A stretch of 64,000 nucleotides of DNA, taken from Micromonospora noduli. Lineage in GTDB: Bacteria > Actinomycetota > Actinomycetes > Mycobacteriales > Micromonosporaceae. The stretch is taken from contig NZ_PYAK01000005.1 in assembly GCF_003264365.1 (NCBI RefSeq), forward strand, positions 178,836 to 242,835, in the 5' to 3' direction. The notes beneath the pieces were generated by a model that was not told the origin of the DNA, did no database searches, and saw only the letters and a program-made list of their open reading frames with translations. Made by a program: the position numbers and the translations under genes. This document shows, piece by piece, positions 50,601-58,918 of the stretch. Every line of letters starts with the position of its first letter. Within the stretch, counting starts at the first letter, position 1.

Positions 50601-50672
50601 TGGGCGATGCTGGTATCGAACCAGCGACCTCTTCGGTGTGAACGAAGCGCTCTCCCACTGAGCTAATCGCCC
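50601..50672 (-). tRNA. tRNA-Val (anticodon CAC)
   Basis: 72 bases fold as a full cloverleaf: acceptor GGGCGAT with ATCGCCC, D-arm GCTC/GAGC, anticodon arm CTTCG-TTCACAC-CGAAG, and T-arm GCTGG-TTCGATA-CCAGC. The loop gives anticodon CAC (codon GUG, valine). CCA is not encoded. Its 3' end faces an integrase relic, which suggests that it served as an attachment site. Confidence 0.95.
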
Positions 50673-50722
50673 TCAGCGCCACTGACTCTACCCGATCGTG
50701 GAACCGGACCGGAAATCCGGGG

Positions 50723-51436
50723 TCAGTGCGTCGCGAGGTAGTGCATCGCCTCGGCCACCACGTCGATGCCGAGGCTGTACTTGAGGGACAGCCAGACCAC
50801 CGTGGCCACGAAGACCAGGCCGACGGAGCCGAGCACGATTCGTACCAGCAGCGACTGCCTGGTTACCCAGCGTGTCCATCCGTGGACGTGGCGGCGGGTA
50901 AAGCCGAGCAGCCGGCGCGCCCAGTGGTATTCGACGGCCCAGATGCCCAGGCCGGCGATCACCAGCAGCCAGCCGGGCCCGGGAAGCGGGATGAGGGCGA
51001 TGCCGATGGTCACCACCAGGGCTCCGGCGATCGCGATGAAGATCTTGAGTGCGATCCGGCCGGTGGGGTTGGCGCGGATGAGGTCGAGGGTCAGCGAGAT
51101 CCGCTCACGCCAGCGGGGCCGGCGCGGCCGCTCCTGCACGGCGGTTCCGCCACCACGGCCGGCGTCGGCGTCGCCGCCGCCACCAACGCCGGTGCCGCCG
51201 CCACCAACACCGGCGCCGCCGCCACCAACACCGGCGCCGCCGCCACGACCAACGGCGGCGTCGCCACCACGACCGGCGCCACCACCACCTGGACGACCGG
51301 CGTCGGACGCCGGCCGACCGGCCCGTTCGGGCTGCTCCATCGGCACTCCGTACCCCCGCTTTTCGGCTGCTCGGACCGCGACGTTCGGCGGGCCGGGCGC
51401 CGCCGCCGGATCCACTGAGGATTGCTTCGTCACCAT
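50723..51436 (-). CDS. TIGR02611-like membrane protein with Gly-rich repeat linker
   Basis: 237 residues. A Pro/Gly-rich N-terminal part (about 30-100) has four near-identical Gly/Val repeats (AGVGGGG type). Then come membrane helices typical of TIGR02611: IALKIFIAIAGALVVTIGIA, LLVIAGLGIWAVEYHWARR and IVLGSVGLVFVATVVWLSLK. Family function unknown. The repeat is matched by a 21-bp tandem repeat in the DNA, so its length probably varies between strains. Confidence 0.85.
   Translation of the reverse strand: MVTKQSSVDPAAAPGPPNVAVRAAEKRGYGVPMEQPERAGRPASDAGRPGGGGAGRGGDAAVGRGGGAGVGGGGAGVGGGGTGVGGGGDADAGRGGGTAVQERPRRPRWRERISLTLDLIRANPTGRIALKIFIAIAGALVVTIGIALIPLPGPGWLLVIAGLGIWAVEYHWARRLLGFTRRHVHGWTRWVTRQSLLVRIVLGSVGLVFVATVVWLSLKYSLGIDVVAEAMHYLATH
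51173..51256. repeat. Four tandem copies of a 21-bp repeat inside the TIGR02611 gene
   Basis: Unit GCCGCCGCCACCAACACCGGC, with small changes, at 51173-51193, 51194-51214, 51215-51235 and a diverged one at 51236-51256. The period is a multiple of three, so copy-number change keeps the reading frame. Confidence 0.85.
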
Positions 51437-51709
51437 TTCACCCCCCAGTGTCGCTCGGGCCCGTCACTGCAACGGCCGACTGGACGTTACCGGAGTAAGT
51501 CGACGACTGAGCCACCCGATACCGGGCGGGATCACGCACTGGGCAGAACCGGAAATCCTACATGAATGCTCACATTCACGCGGCCTTTCCGTCCCCCTTC
51601 CCACCACTGGGTGAAGTCAGCGTATGGCGGAGCGTAGCCAGGAGTAGCACCTGAGTATGGGAAAAGCGGGACACGCGCGTTCCGCAGCGGTGCCGGGGGG
51701 AGAACGTCC

Positions 51710-52141
51710 ATGAGTGTCATCCGACCGACGACCGTAGAGGTCGAGACGTCGCTAAGGCTCGTCGCACCTGACGCCACCGCCTTGCCGGTGCGTGCCAGTC
51801 TGCGTTACGACCCTGCTGACCCGTATGCGGTCCATGTCCTGTTCCATGCCGAATCGGCAGGGGGCGAGGCGGTGAGTTGGTCGTTCGCTCGCGAACTTCT
51901 GGTCACCGGCCTGGACGAGCCGGCCGGCATCGGGGATGTGCGGGTCTGGCCCTGGGCCACACCGCGCGGCGATTTCGTCGCGCTGGCCCTCTCGTCACCG
52001 GACGGCAACGCCCTCTTCGAGGTGCCGCGCAGCGTCCTGGTGCGTTTCCTTCGACGGACCTACGTCGTCGTCCCGCGCGGCCGTGAGGCCGAGCACCTGG
52101 ACGTCGACACGGCGGTGAACCGGCTGCTCGCCGGTCGCTGA
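51710..52141 (+). CDS. ssgB: SsgA-like (SALP) sporulation/cell-division regulator, SsgB-type
   Basis: 143 residues. The SALP pattern is clear: TTVEVETSLRLVAPD, PVRASLRYDPADPYAVHVLF, WSFARELLVTGLDEPAGIGD, VRVWPWAT and PDGNALFEVPRSVLVRFLRR. SsgB recruits FtsZ to future septa during sporulation in streptomycetes; orthologues occur in other sporulating actinobacteria. The assignment to SsgB rather than another SALP is by overall similarity. A hairpin terminator follows. Confidence 0.9.
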   Translation: MSVIRPTTVEVETSLRLVAPDATALPVRASLRYDPADPYAVHVLFHAESAGGEAVSWSFARELLVTGLDEPAGIGDVRVWPWATPRGDFVALALSSPDGNALFEVPRSVLVRFLRRTYVVVPRGREAEHLDVDTAVNRLLAGR

Positions 52142-52168
52142 CCGCCCGAACGGGCAACACCGGCCACA

Positions 52169-52207
52169 CCGGGGCCGCGCGGATCTGCCGAGTCCGCGCG
52201 GCCCCGG
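52169..52207 (+). terminator. Hairpin after the ssgB-like gene
   Basis: 15-bp perfect GC stem with a 9-nt loop, 27 bp after the stop codon; no T-run. It lies between convergent genes and may act on both. Confidence 0.72.
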
Positions 52208-52255
52208 CACACACCCAGGGAGTACGCGGGCAGCGCGCTCCGGGTCGGCCGGTGC

Positions 52256-53032
52256 TCAGCCGTGCGTGGTGATGCCGCCGTCGACGGGAATGACAGCCCC
52301 GGTGAGGTACGCGCCGGCGCGCGACGAGAGGTAGATGGCCGTGCCGGCCATGTCCTCGGGGCGCCCGATGCGGCCCAGCGGCACCTGCTGCTCGATGGCG
52401 GCCCGGCTCGCCGGGTCGTCGAGCGCGAACGCCATCATCTTGCTCTCGAACGGGCCGGGCGCGATCGCGTTGACGGTGATCTGCTCACCGGCGAGTTGGT
52501 GGGCGAGGCTGCGGGTGATCATGTGCACGGCCGCCTTGGTGGCCGAGTACGCGTACACCTCCATCATCGGCACCCGGATGCCGTCGATCGACCCGATGTT
52601 GATCACGCGGGCCGGGTCGTCGGCGCTGGCGGCGGCGCGCAGCGCCGGCAGCAGCGCGGTGGTGAGCCGGAAGACGGCCTTGACGTTGACCGCCCAGAGC
52701 TTGTCGAACGCGGCCTCCGGGTAGCCCTCCAGCGGTGCGCCCCAGGTCGCGCCGGCGTTGTTGACCAACACGTCGAGGCGGCCGAAGCGCTCACGCACGG
52801 CGGCGGCAAGCGTCTCGGCGCCGGCGTCGTCGCTCAGGTCGGCGGGGATGGCCTCGCAGCGACCCTCGGCGGACAGGGTGGTGGCGACCGCCTCGCAGAC
52901 GTCCGCCTTGCGCGACGAGATGATCACGTGTGCGCCGGCTCGGACGAAGCCCTGGGCGATCATCAGCCCGATCCCCCGCGAGCCGCCGGTGACCAGGACC
53001 GTCTTACCTTCGACCGAAAACAGCTGCGTCAT
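52256..53032 (-). CDS. Short-chain dehydrogenase/reductase (gluconate/RhlG-type)
   Basis: 258 residues. Cofactor motif TGGSRGIG (15-22), NNAG (91-94), catalytic Ser148, Tyr162 and Lys166 in YAYSATKAAVH, and AIAPGPFESKMM. The sequence is of the type annotated as 2-deoxy-D-gluconate 3-dehydrogenase, RhlG or beta-ketoacyl reductase; substrate unknown. ATG 53032 fits homologues; ATG 53038 two codons upstream is possible. No adjacent partner gene. Confidence 0.9.
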   Translation of the reverse strand: MTQLFSVEGKTVLVTGGSRGIGLMIAQGFVRAGAHVIISSRKADVCEAVATTLSAEGRCEAIPADLSDDAGAETLAAAVRERFGRLDVLVNNAGATWGAPLEGYPEAAFDKLWAVNVKAVFRLTTALLPALRAAASADDPARVINIGSIDGIRVPMMEVYAYSATKAAVHMITRSLAHQLAGEQITVNAIAPGPFESKMMAFALDDPASRAAIEQQVPLGRIGRPEDMAGTAIYLSSRAGAYLTGAVIPVDGGITTHG

Positions 53033-53234
53033 GCCCATCCCATCGCGAGTCGGCGGGGGCCGTCGGCCGGTCGAGTGGCCGGCGGATGCCGGGCGGACCG
53101 CGGACCGACGGCGCTACCGCCGGGTAACGTAGCCCGGCCGCCGGGAGCGGGACAAGCCCGGAGCTTGCCGCGGATTCCGCTACGAACGTCGATCGGGATG
53201 CGGTGACCTGCGGTTCGGGCTACCGTCGCAGGCG

Positions 53235-54227
53235 ATGGTCTCCACCGATTCCTCCCCCGCGCCATCGATCGGAACGGCGTCTCCCGTCACCGACGAGATA
53301 GCCACGTTCGCGCTGGCCGATCTTGCCGGTGCCCCGGGCTGGCGTCGGCCGGTGATCGTCGAGCGGGAGCTGTTGATTCTCACCACGCGTGGGCACGGCG
53401 ACGCGGAACTCGACTTTCATCTGCTGCCGTGCCGGCCCGGCACACTGCTTCGGGTCCGCCCCGGCCAGGTGCTCCGCTGCGCCGGCCCTCAGTTCGACGC
53501 CACAGTGGTCGCCTGGGATCCCGAGGCGCTGCGCGACTTCGACGTCGACCTGACCACTACCGCGACCTGGCGGCAGTTGGCCGGTGAGGACGAGGACGCG
53601 GTGATCAGCGAGGTGAGCCAGTTGGCGGTGGACTGTCGACGGCACCCCGACGGCCCCACCGCCCGCGCGCTACTCCGGCACCAACTGGCCGTGCTGCTGC
53701 TGCGGCTGGCCGTGGCCCACGACGACCGGTCGCCGTCCCGACCCGAGGACGAGACGTTCCACCGGTTCCGCCGCGAGGTGGAGCACGGCTACCCGCACAC
53801 CCGGCGGGTGGAGGACTATGCGGCGGAGCTCGGCTGCTCGGTGCGGACCCTGACCCGGGCCTGCCTGGCCGTCACCGGCCGCAGCGCCAAACAGGTCATC
53901 GACGAGCGGGTGGCGTTGCAGGCCAGCCGGTTACTGGCCGCGACGGATCAGCCGATCGCCCAGATCGGCCGGCAGCTCGGCTTCTCCGAACCCACCAACT
54001 TCGGCCGCTTCTTCAGCCGCGAGGTCGGGGTCAGCCCCGGCGCGTTCCGGGCCGCCCGGGACCAACCGGTGGCCGGACGGGTGGTCCGACCCCGACCGCC
54101 GGCCGAGTCGACGGGCGTCAACGGCGGCTGGTTCCGCCCCGGCACCTCCGGCGAACCCGCCAACGGCGGGTACGCCACGAGGTCCGGGCCGCCCACCGGA
54201 GGGCCGGGCGGCACCGGGCGGGCATGA
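53235..54227 (+). CDS. AraC-family transcriptional regulator
   Basis: 330 residues. The N-terminal cupin-like sensor domain (RRPVIVERELLILTTRGHG, then FHLLPCRPGTLLRVRPGQVL) is followed by a C-terminal double HTH at about 190-290 (EDYAAELGCSVRTLTRACLA, IAQIGRQLGFSEPTNFGRFF, SREVGVSPGAFR). A Gly/Pro-rich tail of about 40 residues follows. Target genes are unknown; it is 7 bp upstream of an Rrf2 gene on the same strand, so they may be one unit. Confidence 0.9.
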   Translation: MVSTDSSPAPSIGTASPVTDEIATFALADLAGAPGWRRPVIVERELLILTTRGHGDAELDFHLLPCRPGTLLRVRPGQVLRCAGPQFDATVVAWDPEALRDFDVDLTTTATWRQLAGEDEDAVISEVSQLAVDCRRHPDGPTARALLRHQLAVLLLRLAVAHDDRSPSRPEDETFHRFRREVEHGYPHTRRVEDYAAELGCSVRTLTRACLAVTGRSAKQVIDERVALQASRLLAATDQPIAQIGRQLGFSEPTNFGRFFSREVGVSPGAFRAARDQPVAGRVVRPRPPAESTGVNGGWFRPGTSGEPANGGYATRSGPPTGGPGGTGRA

Positions 54228-54234
54228 TGGCAGG

Positions 54235-54690
54235 GTGCAGATCTCCGCGCGCGGCGACTACGCGGTACGGGCGGCGTTGAGCCTCGCCACCGCGTACCCG
54301 TCGCTGCTGTCCACCCAGGCCATCGCCGCGGAGCAGGACATGCCCCGTAAGTTCCTGGAGGCGGTCCTGGCGGATCTGCGCCGGGCCGGCATCGTCCGCG
54401 CGCAACGCGGCGCCGAGGGCGGCTACACGCTCGCGCGCCCACCACGCGAGGTGACCGTCGGCGCGGTGCTGCGCGCCGTCGAGGGCCCACTGGCCGGGGT
54501 ACGCGGGCTGCGCCCCGAGGAAACCCGGTACGAGGGTTCGGCGGAGAACCTGCCCGGCCTGTGGGTGGCGGTGCGCGCCGCCGTGCGGCGGGTCGTCGAC
54601 GAGGTGAGCCTCGCCGAGATCGTCAGCGGTCGACTGCCCGCGCACGTCCGCAAGCTCACCGCGCTGCCCGACGCGTGGGAGCCGCGCTGA
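54235..54690 (+). CDS. Cys-free Rrf2-family regulator (CymR-like)
   Basis: 151 residues from GTG 54235. Rrf2 pattern: MQISARGDYAVRAALSLATA, a winged helix with IAAEQDMPRKFLEAVLADLR, and RRAGIVRAQRGAEGGYTLAR. No cysteine is present, so it cannot hold the Fe-S cluster of IscR or NsrR; it resembles CymR, a regulator of cysteine and sulfur metabolism. It converges on a sulfur-assimilation operon 12 bp away and could regulate it. No effector is proven. Confidence 0.88.
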   Translation: MQISARGDYAVRAALSLATAYPSLLSTQAIAAEQDMPRKFLEAVLADLRRAGIVRAQRGAEGGYTLARPPREVTVGAVLRAVEGPLAGVRGLRPEETRYEGSAENLPGLWVAVRAAVRRVVDEVSLAEIVSGRLPAHVRKLTALPDAWEPR

Positions 54691-54702
54691 CCTCGGGTCG
54701 GC

Positions 54703-55314
54703 TCACAGCGTCCACACCACCTCCTCGGTGCTGAGCCGGGGCAGCCGCTGCTCCCAGGCGTCCGGGCCGGGGTGGCCCAGGTTGAGCAGCAGCAGCGCCT
54801 CGTGCCGGCCGTCGGGAAAGAACTCGCGGGTCACCCCGGCCGCGTCGAACCCGGCCATCGGGCCGGCGGCCAGCCCGGCGGCGCGTACGCCCACCAACAG
54901 GTAGCCGATCTGGAGGGTCGCGCTGAACCGGGCCTGCTCGGCGCGGGACGGACTGTCGCTCAGCCAGTTGCGGGCCTGCGGCCGGTGCGGGTACAGCTCG
55001 GGCAGCCGCTCGTGGAAGTCCACGTCGGCGGCGAGCACCGCCACCAGTGGCGCGCTGGCCGTCTTCGCCCGGTTGCTCGACGAGACGTACGGCAGCAGCC
55101 GCGCCCGGGCCGCCGCCGAACGGAGCAGCAGCACCCGCAGCGGCTGACCGTTGTACGCGGTCGGCCCGTACCGGATCAGGTCGTGGATCGCCGCGACCTG
55201 GGCGTCGGTGACCGGCTCGTCGGTGAACGTGTTGGCCGTGCGGGCCGCCCGGAACAGCAGGTCCTGGGCGGCCCGGTCCAACGCGAGCAGGTCGGCGGTG
55301 GTCGGTGCGGTCAC
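54703..55314 (-). CDS. Nitroreductase-family flavoprotein (RutE/malonic-semialdehyde reductase-like)
   Basis: 203 residues; GTG 55314 overlaps the previous stop by 4 bp. FMN-binding fold with TANTFTDEPVTDAQVAAIHD, RYGPTAYNGQPLRVLLL, YLLVGVRAAGLAAGPMAGFD. Last gene of the sulfur operon. Nitroreductases of this type reduce unsaturated or nitro groups and may supply reduced flavin or process the cleavage product of the monooxygenase. The exact reaction is unknown. Confidence 0.85.
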   Translation of the reverse strand: MTAPTTADLLALDRAAQDLLFRAARTANTFTDEPVTDAQVAAIHDLIRYGPTAYNGQPLRVLLLRSAAARARLLPYVSSSNRAKTASAPLVAVLAADVDFHERLPELYPHRPQARNWLSDSPSRAEQARFSATLQIGYLLVGVRAAGLAAGPMAGFDAAGVTREFFPDGRHEALLLLNLGHPGPDAWEQRLPRLSTEEVVWTL

Positions 55315-55871
55315 GTCGGCACGGCGGTGGTGTAGCCGCCGCGGTGGTGGACCAGTGGCGGGCCGTCGCCACCGTCGCCGAGCGCCAGCGGCTCGGCGAT
55401 CACCAGCGTGTGGTCGCCGGCCGGGACCCGGTGCACCACCCGGCAGAGCAGCCGGGCCAGCACCCCGTCGAGCAGCGGCACCCCGAACGGTCCCGACGTC
55501 CAGTCCGGGTACGCGGCGAACCGGTCGATGCCGCTGGTCGCGAAGACCGTGGCGGCCTCCCGCTGCCCGGCGCCGAGCAGGTGGACGGCGACGTGCTCGG
55601 CGCGGGCGAGCACCGGCCAACTCGACGACGCCAACCCGAGGCAGAACGAGACCAGGGGTGGGTCCAGCGACACCGACGTGAACGAGGTCGCGGTGAAGCC
55701 CGCCCGGATGGGCGCGCCGATCCCACCGAGGCAGGCGGGGTCGGTGCCGCGGGCGACAGCGGTGACCACGGTGACGGTGCTGGCCTGCCGCCGCAGCAGT
55801 GCGCGGAACAGGCCCGGGTTCACCGGTCGCAGCTCGGCAATCTCCGCCGAGGGTCGCTCCACGGTGGTCAT
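55311..55871 (-). CDS. Flavin reductase (FMN reductase of a two-component monooxygenase)
   Basis: 186 residues from ATG 55871. Split beta-barrel with RRQASTVTVVTAVARG, GFTATSFTSVSLDPPLVSFC, HVAVHLLGAGQREAATVFA and LLDGVLARLLCRVVHRVPAG. It would make FMNH2 for the LLM monooxygenase encoded just upstream. Overlaps both neighbours by 4 bp, a sign of a tightly coupled operon. Confidence 0.9.
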   Translation of the reverse strand: MTTVERPSAEIAELRPVNPGLFRALLRRQASTVTVVTAVARGTDPACLGGIGAPIRAGFTATSFTSVSLDPPLVSFCLGLASSSWPVLARAEHVAVHLLGAGQREAATVFATSGIDRFAAYPDWTSGPFGVPLLDGVLARLLCRVVHRVPAGDHTLVIAEPLALGDGGDGPPLVHHRGGYTTAVPT

Positions 55872-57202
55872 GCCGGCACCAGGGCCGACGTGGCGTACGC
55901 GCTGGCCGGTCGGGGCAGGCCGTAGTGCTCGCGCAGGGTCCGACCGGTGTACTCGGTGCGGAACAGCCCACGGGAGCGCAGCACCGGCACCACGTGGTCG
56001 ACGAAGTCGGCGAGCCCGCCGGGCAGGTGCGGCGGCATGATGTTGAACCCGTCGGCGGCGCCCTGGGTGAACCACAGCTCGATCTGGTCGGCGACCTGCT
56101 CCGGCGTGCCGGCGACGACCCGGTGACCCCGGCCGCCGCCGAGGCGGCCGATCAGCTGCCGGATGGTGAGCTGTTCCCGGCGGGCCAGCTCGGTGACGAG
56201 CTGGTAGCGGCTCTGGTGGGCCTGCACGGCGCCGGCGGCCGGCAGCTTCGGCAGCGGCCCGTCCAGCGGCAGGCCGGTCAGGTCGATGCCGAGCATCCCG
56301 GAGAGCTGGGCCAGGGCGTAGTCGGGGACGATCAGCTCCTCCAGCTCCGCGGCGAGCGCCAGCGCCTCGGCCTCGGTGCCGCCGAGCACCGGCGCGATGC
56401 CGGGCAGGACCTTCACCAGGTCCGGGTCGCGGCCGGCGGCGGTGACCTGCCGGCGCAGCTCGGCGTAGAAGCTCTGCCCGTCGGCGAGGGTCTGCTGCGC
56501 GGTGAAGACCGCCTCGGCGTAGCGGGCGGCGAAGGCTATCCCGTCCGGTGACGAGCCGGCCTGCACCAGCAGCGGTCGGCCCTGGGGCCCCCGGGGGATG
56601 TTCAGTGGGCCACGGACCTGGAACTCCGGCCCGCGGTGCGCCACCTCGTGCACCCGGTCGGTGTCGGCGAACACCCCGGCCGTCGTGTCGAAGACCAGCG
56701 CGTCGTCCTCCCAGCTGTCCCAGAGCTTGATCGCCACGTCGACGAACTCGGCGGCCCGCCGGTAACGGTCGGCGTGTTCGGGGTGGCTGTCCCGGTTGAA
56801 GTTGACCGCCTCCCGTTCCTGGGCGGAGGTGACGATGTTCCAACCGGCCCGGCCGCCGCTGAGGTGGTCCAGCGAGGCGAACTTGCGGGCGACGTGGAAC
56901 GGCTCGTTGTAGGTGGTGGAGACCGTCGCGATGAGACCGATGTGTTCGGTCACCGCGGCGAGCGACGCGAGCAGGGTCAGCGGCTCGAAGACGGCCTGGA
57001 TGTTGTGGCGGGGGTTCGGCCCGACCGAGAGACCGTCGGCGAGGAAGAGTGAGTCGAGGGTGCCGCGTTCGGCGATCCGGGCCAGTTCCTGGAAGTGTCG
57101 TACGTCGGTGACCCGACGCGGGTCGGTGCGGGGGTGCCGCCAGGCGGCCTCGTGGTGGCCGACGCCCATCAGGAACGCGTTGAGGTGCAGGGTACGGGTC
57201 AT
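55868..57202 (-). CDS. FMN-dependent LLM-class monooxygenase (NtaA/SnaA/DszA/SfnG group)
   Basis: 444 residues from ATG 57202. Characteristic points: LHLNAFLMGVGHHEAAWRHP, SLFLADGLSVG, GLIATVSTTYNEPFHVARKF, and GGRAGWNIVTSAQEREAVNF, all typical of the large two-component monooxygenases that cleave C-S or C-N bonds. It sits between an ABC importer of the Ssu/Tau type and a flavin reductase. A reasonable role is releasing sulfite from an alkyl or aryl sulfur compound brought in by the importer. The substrate is not known. Confidence 0.9.
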   Translation of the reverse strand: MTRTLHLNAFLMGVGHHEAAWRHPRTDPRRVTDVRHFQELARIAERGTLDSLFLADGLSVGPNPRHNIQAVFEPLTLLASLAAVTEHIGLIATVSTTYNEPFHVARKFASLDHLSGGRAGWNIVTSAQEREAVNFNRDSHPEHADRYRRAAEFVDVAIKLWDSWEDDALVFDTTAGVFADTDRVHEVAHRGPEFQVRGPLNIPRGPQGRPLLVQAGSSPDGIAFAARYAEAVFTAQQTLADGQSFYAELRRQVTAAGRDPDLVKVLPGIAPVLGGTEAEALALAAELEELIVPDYALAQLSGMLGIDLTGLPLDGPLPKLPAAGAVQAHQSRYQLVTELARREQLTIRQLIGRLGGGRGHRVVAGTPEQVADQIELWFTQGAADGFNIMPPHLPGGLADFVDHVVPVLRSRGLFRTEYTGRTLREHYGLPRPASAYATSALVPA

Positions 57203-57213
57203 TGGAGTCCGTC

Positions 57214-58080
57214 CTATCCGGCAGAGACGTCGACGCGCCAGGTGGAGAAGCGACGTTCGAGGGCGACGAGGAGCTGGTTGACGACCAGGCCGATGGCGGA
57301 GATCGTGATGATCCCGGAGTACATGTCGGCGATCGCGAAGTTGTACTGCGCGTAGTTGATGAGGTAGCCGAGCCCGGCCTTCGCACCGACCATCTCGGCC
57401 GCGACCAGGACCAGGATCGAGTACGCCCCGGCCAGCCGGACGCCGGTGAAGATGGTCGGCACGGCGGCCGGCAGGATCACCTTCTGGAACAGCCGCAGGT
57501 GGTTGAGCCCCATCGAACGGGCCGACCGGATCAGCAGCGGGTCGACGCCCTTCACCCCGGCGATGGTGTTCAGCAGGATCGGCCAGGAGCACGCGTACAG
57601 CACCAGGGCGATCTTGGAGGTCTCCCCCAGGCCGAGGATGAGCACGAACACCGGCAGCAGGGCCAGCGCGGCGGTGTTGCGGAACACCTCCAGCAGTGGG
57701 CTGAGCAGCTCGGCGAGCGGTCGGTACCAGCCGATCAGCAGGCCGAGCGGAATGGCGGTGAGCACCGCCAGGCCCAGCCCGGCCAGCGAGCGGGTGAGGC
57801 TGGCTCCCACGTGCTCGGCGAGCTGCCCGCTGCGCAGCAACTCCCACCAGGCCACCAGCACCTCCGACAGCGGGGGCAGGAAGACCCGGTCCACCAGCCC
57901 GAGCCGGGGTGCGCCCTCCCAGATCGCGGCCAGCGCGGCGATGGCGACGGTGCGGTGCAGCACCTTCGCGCCGATGCCGAGCAGCCGACCGGCGCGACCG
58001 GGAACGGCACTGTCGGGCGCAGCGCGGGGCACCGTGGGTGGGCCGACGAGTCGGGTGGGACGTTCGGCGATGTCAACCAA
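57214..58080 (-). CDS. ABC permease, SsuC/TauC type
   Basis: 288 residues with six membrane helices and the EAA loop near LLIRSARSMGLNHLRLFQKV, then ILPAAVPTIFTGVRLAGAYS. TTG 58080 is the start because GAGGAGG lies 7 nt upstream; it overlaps the ATPase stop by 8 bp. Related permeases import sulfonates, taurine and similar organosulfur compounds. Works with the ATPase and lipoprotein encoded upstream. Confidence 0.92.
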   Translation of the reverse strand: MVDIAERPTRLVGPPTVPRAAPDSAVPGRAGRLLGIGAKVLHRTVAIAALAAIWEGAPRLGLVDRVFLPPLSEVLVAWWELLRSGQLAEHVGASLTRSLAGLGLAVLTAIPLGLLIGWYRPLAELLSPLLEVFRNTAALALLPVFVLILGLGETSKIALVLYACSWPILLNTIAGVKGVDPLLIRSARSMGLNHLRLFQKVILPAAVPTIFTGVRLAGAYSILVLVAAEMVGAKAGLGYLINYAQYNFAIADMYSGIITISAIGLVVNQLLVALERRFSTWRVDVSAG

Positions 58081-58918
58081 CGCGGGCCTCCTCGGTGTGG
58101 CGGACGCCGGTGCCCTCGGCCGCCTGGGCGGCCCGCACCTCGTCACGCAGCAGGGTCCAGATCTGGTGCCGGTGGTGGCGGAACGCGTCGGTGGAGCGGA
58201 CGTCCTCGACCGCGTCCCGGTCGCCGAGGTCGATGTCGATGACCTGTTTGAGCCGCCCGGGCCGGGACGTCAGCACCGCCACCCGCTGACCCAGGTAGAC
58301 GGCCTCGTCGATGCCGTGGGTGATGAACACGATCGTCTTGCCGGTGCGGGCCCAGATCCGCACCAGCTCGTCCTGCAACGAGTCGCGGGTCTGCGCGTCC
58401 AGGGCGGCGAACGGCTCGTCCATCAGCAGCACGTCCGGGTCGTACGCGAGGCTGCGGGCGATGGCCACCCGCTGCTTCATCCCGCCGGACAGCTCGTGCG
58501 GGTAGCGGTCGGCGAACCCGCGCAGGCCCACCAGGTCGAGGTGGCGCTCGATCAGGGCGGCGCGTTCGGCGCGGGGCACCCCCTTGGCCTCCAGGCCGAA
58601 CGCGACGTTGCCCGCGGCGGTGCGCCAGGGCAGCAGCGCGTACTGCTGGAAGACGATGCCCCGGTCCAGGCCGGGACCGGTGACCGGCCGACCGTCGACG
58701 AGCACCCGCCCTGCGGTCGGCTCGGTGAGCCCTCCGAGCAGGTCGAGCAGCGTGGACTTACCGCAGCCGCTGGGGCCGACGACGACCAGGAACTCGCCGG
58801 GGCGTACCCCGAGGGTGACAGCGTCCAGCGCGGTCACCGCGCCGGCTCCGCCGCGCCGACTGGCGCGGACCGGGAAGGTCTTGCTCACCCGATCAAAGAG
58901 GATCTTGTCGGTGCTCAC
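58073..58918 (-). CDS. ABC ATP-binding protein, SsuB/TauB type
   Basis: 281 residues. Walker A GPSGCGKST (48-56), signature YPHELSGGMKQRVAIARSL, Walker B VLLMDEPFAALDAQT. The Q-loop region GIVFQQYALLPWRTAAGNV is typical of SsuB/TauB. Overlaps the binding-protein gene by 4 bp. Powers import of the sulfur compound. Confidence 0.93.
   Translation of the reverse strand: MSTDKILFDRVSKTFPVRASRRGGAGAVTALDAVTLGVRPGEFLVVVGPSGCGKSTLLDLLGGLTEPTAGRVLVDGRPVTGPGLDRGIVFQQYALLPWRTAAGNVAFGLEAKGVPRAERAALIERHLDLVGLRGFADRYPHELSGGMKQRVAIARSLAYDPDVLLMDEPFAALDAQTRDSLQDELVRIWARTGKTIVFITHGIDEAVYLGQRVAVLTSRPGRLKQVIDIDLGDRDAVEDVRSTDAFRHHRHQIWTLLRDEVRAAQAAEGTGVRHTEEARVG

Noticed and set aside
50601..50672. Duplicate of the tRNA 3' end as an att site elsewhere in the window
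   Set aside because: I looked for the 3' third of tRNA-Val and found no second copy by eye; the other boundary may be outside the window or lost.
51173..51256. Possible CRISPR array
   Set aside because: The 21-bp units are contiguous, with no spacers, and code in frame for a Gly-rich linker.
55868..57847. Upstream extension of the LLM monooxygenase frame to 57847
   Set aside because: The extension overlaps the permease gene, which has a good RBS and start, and ATG 57202 matches the family start.
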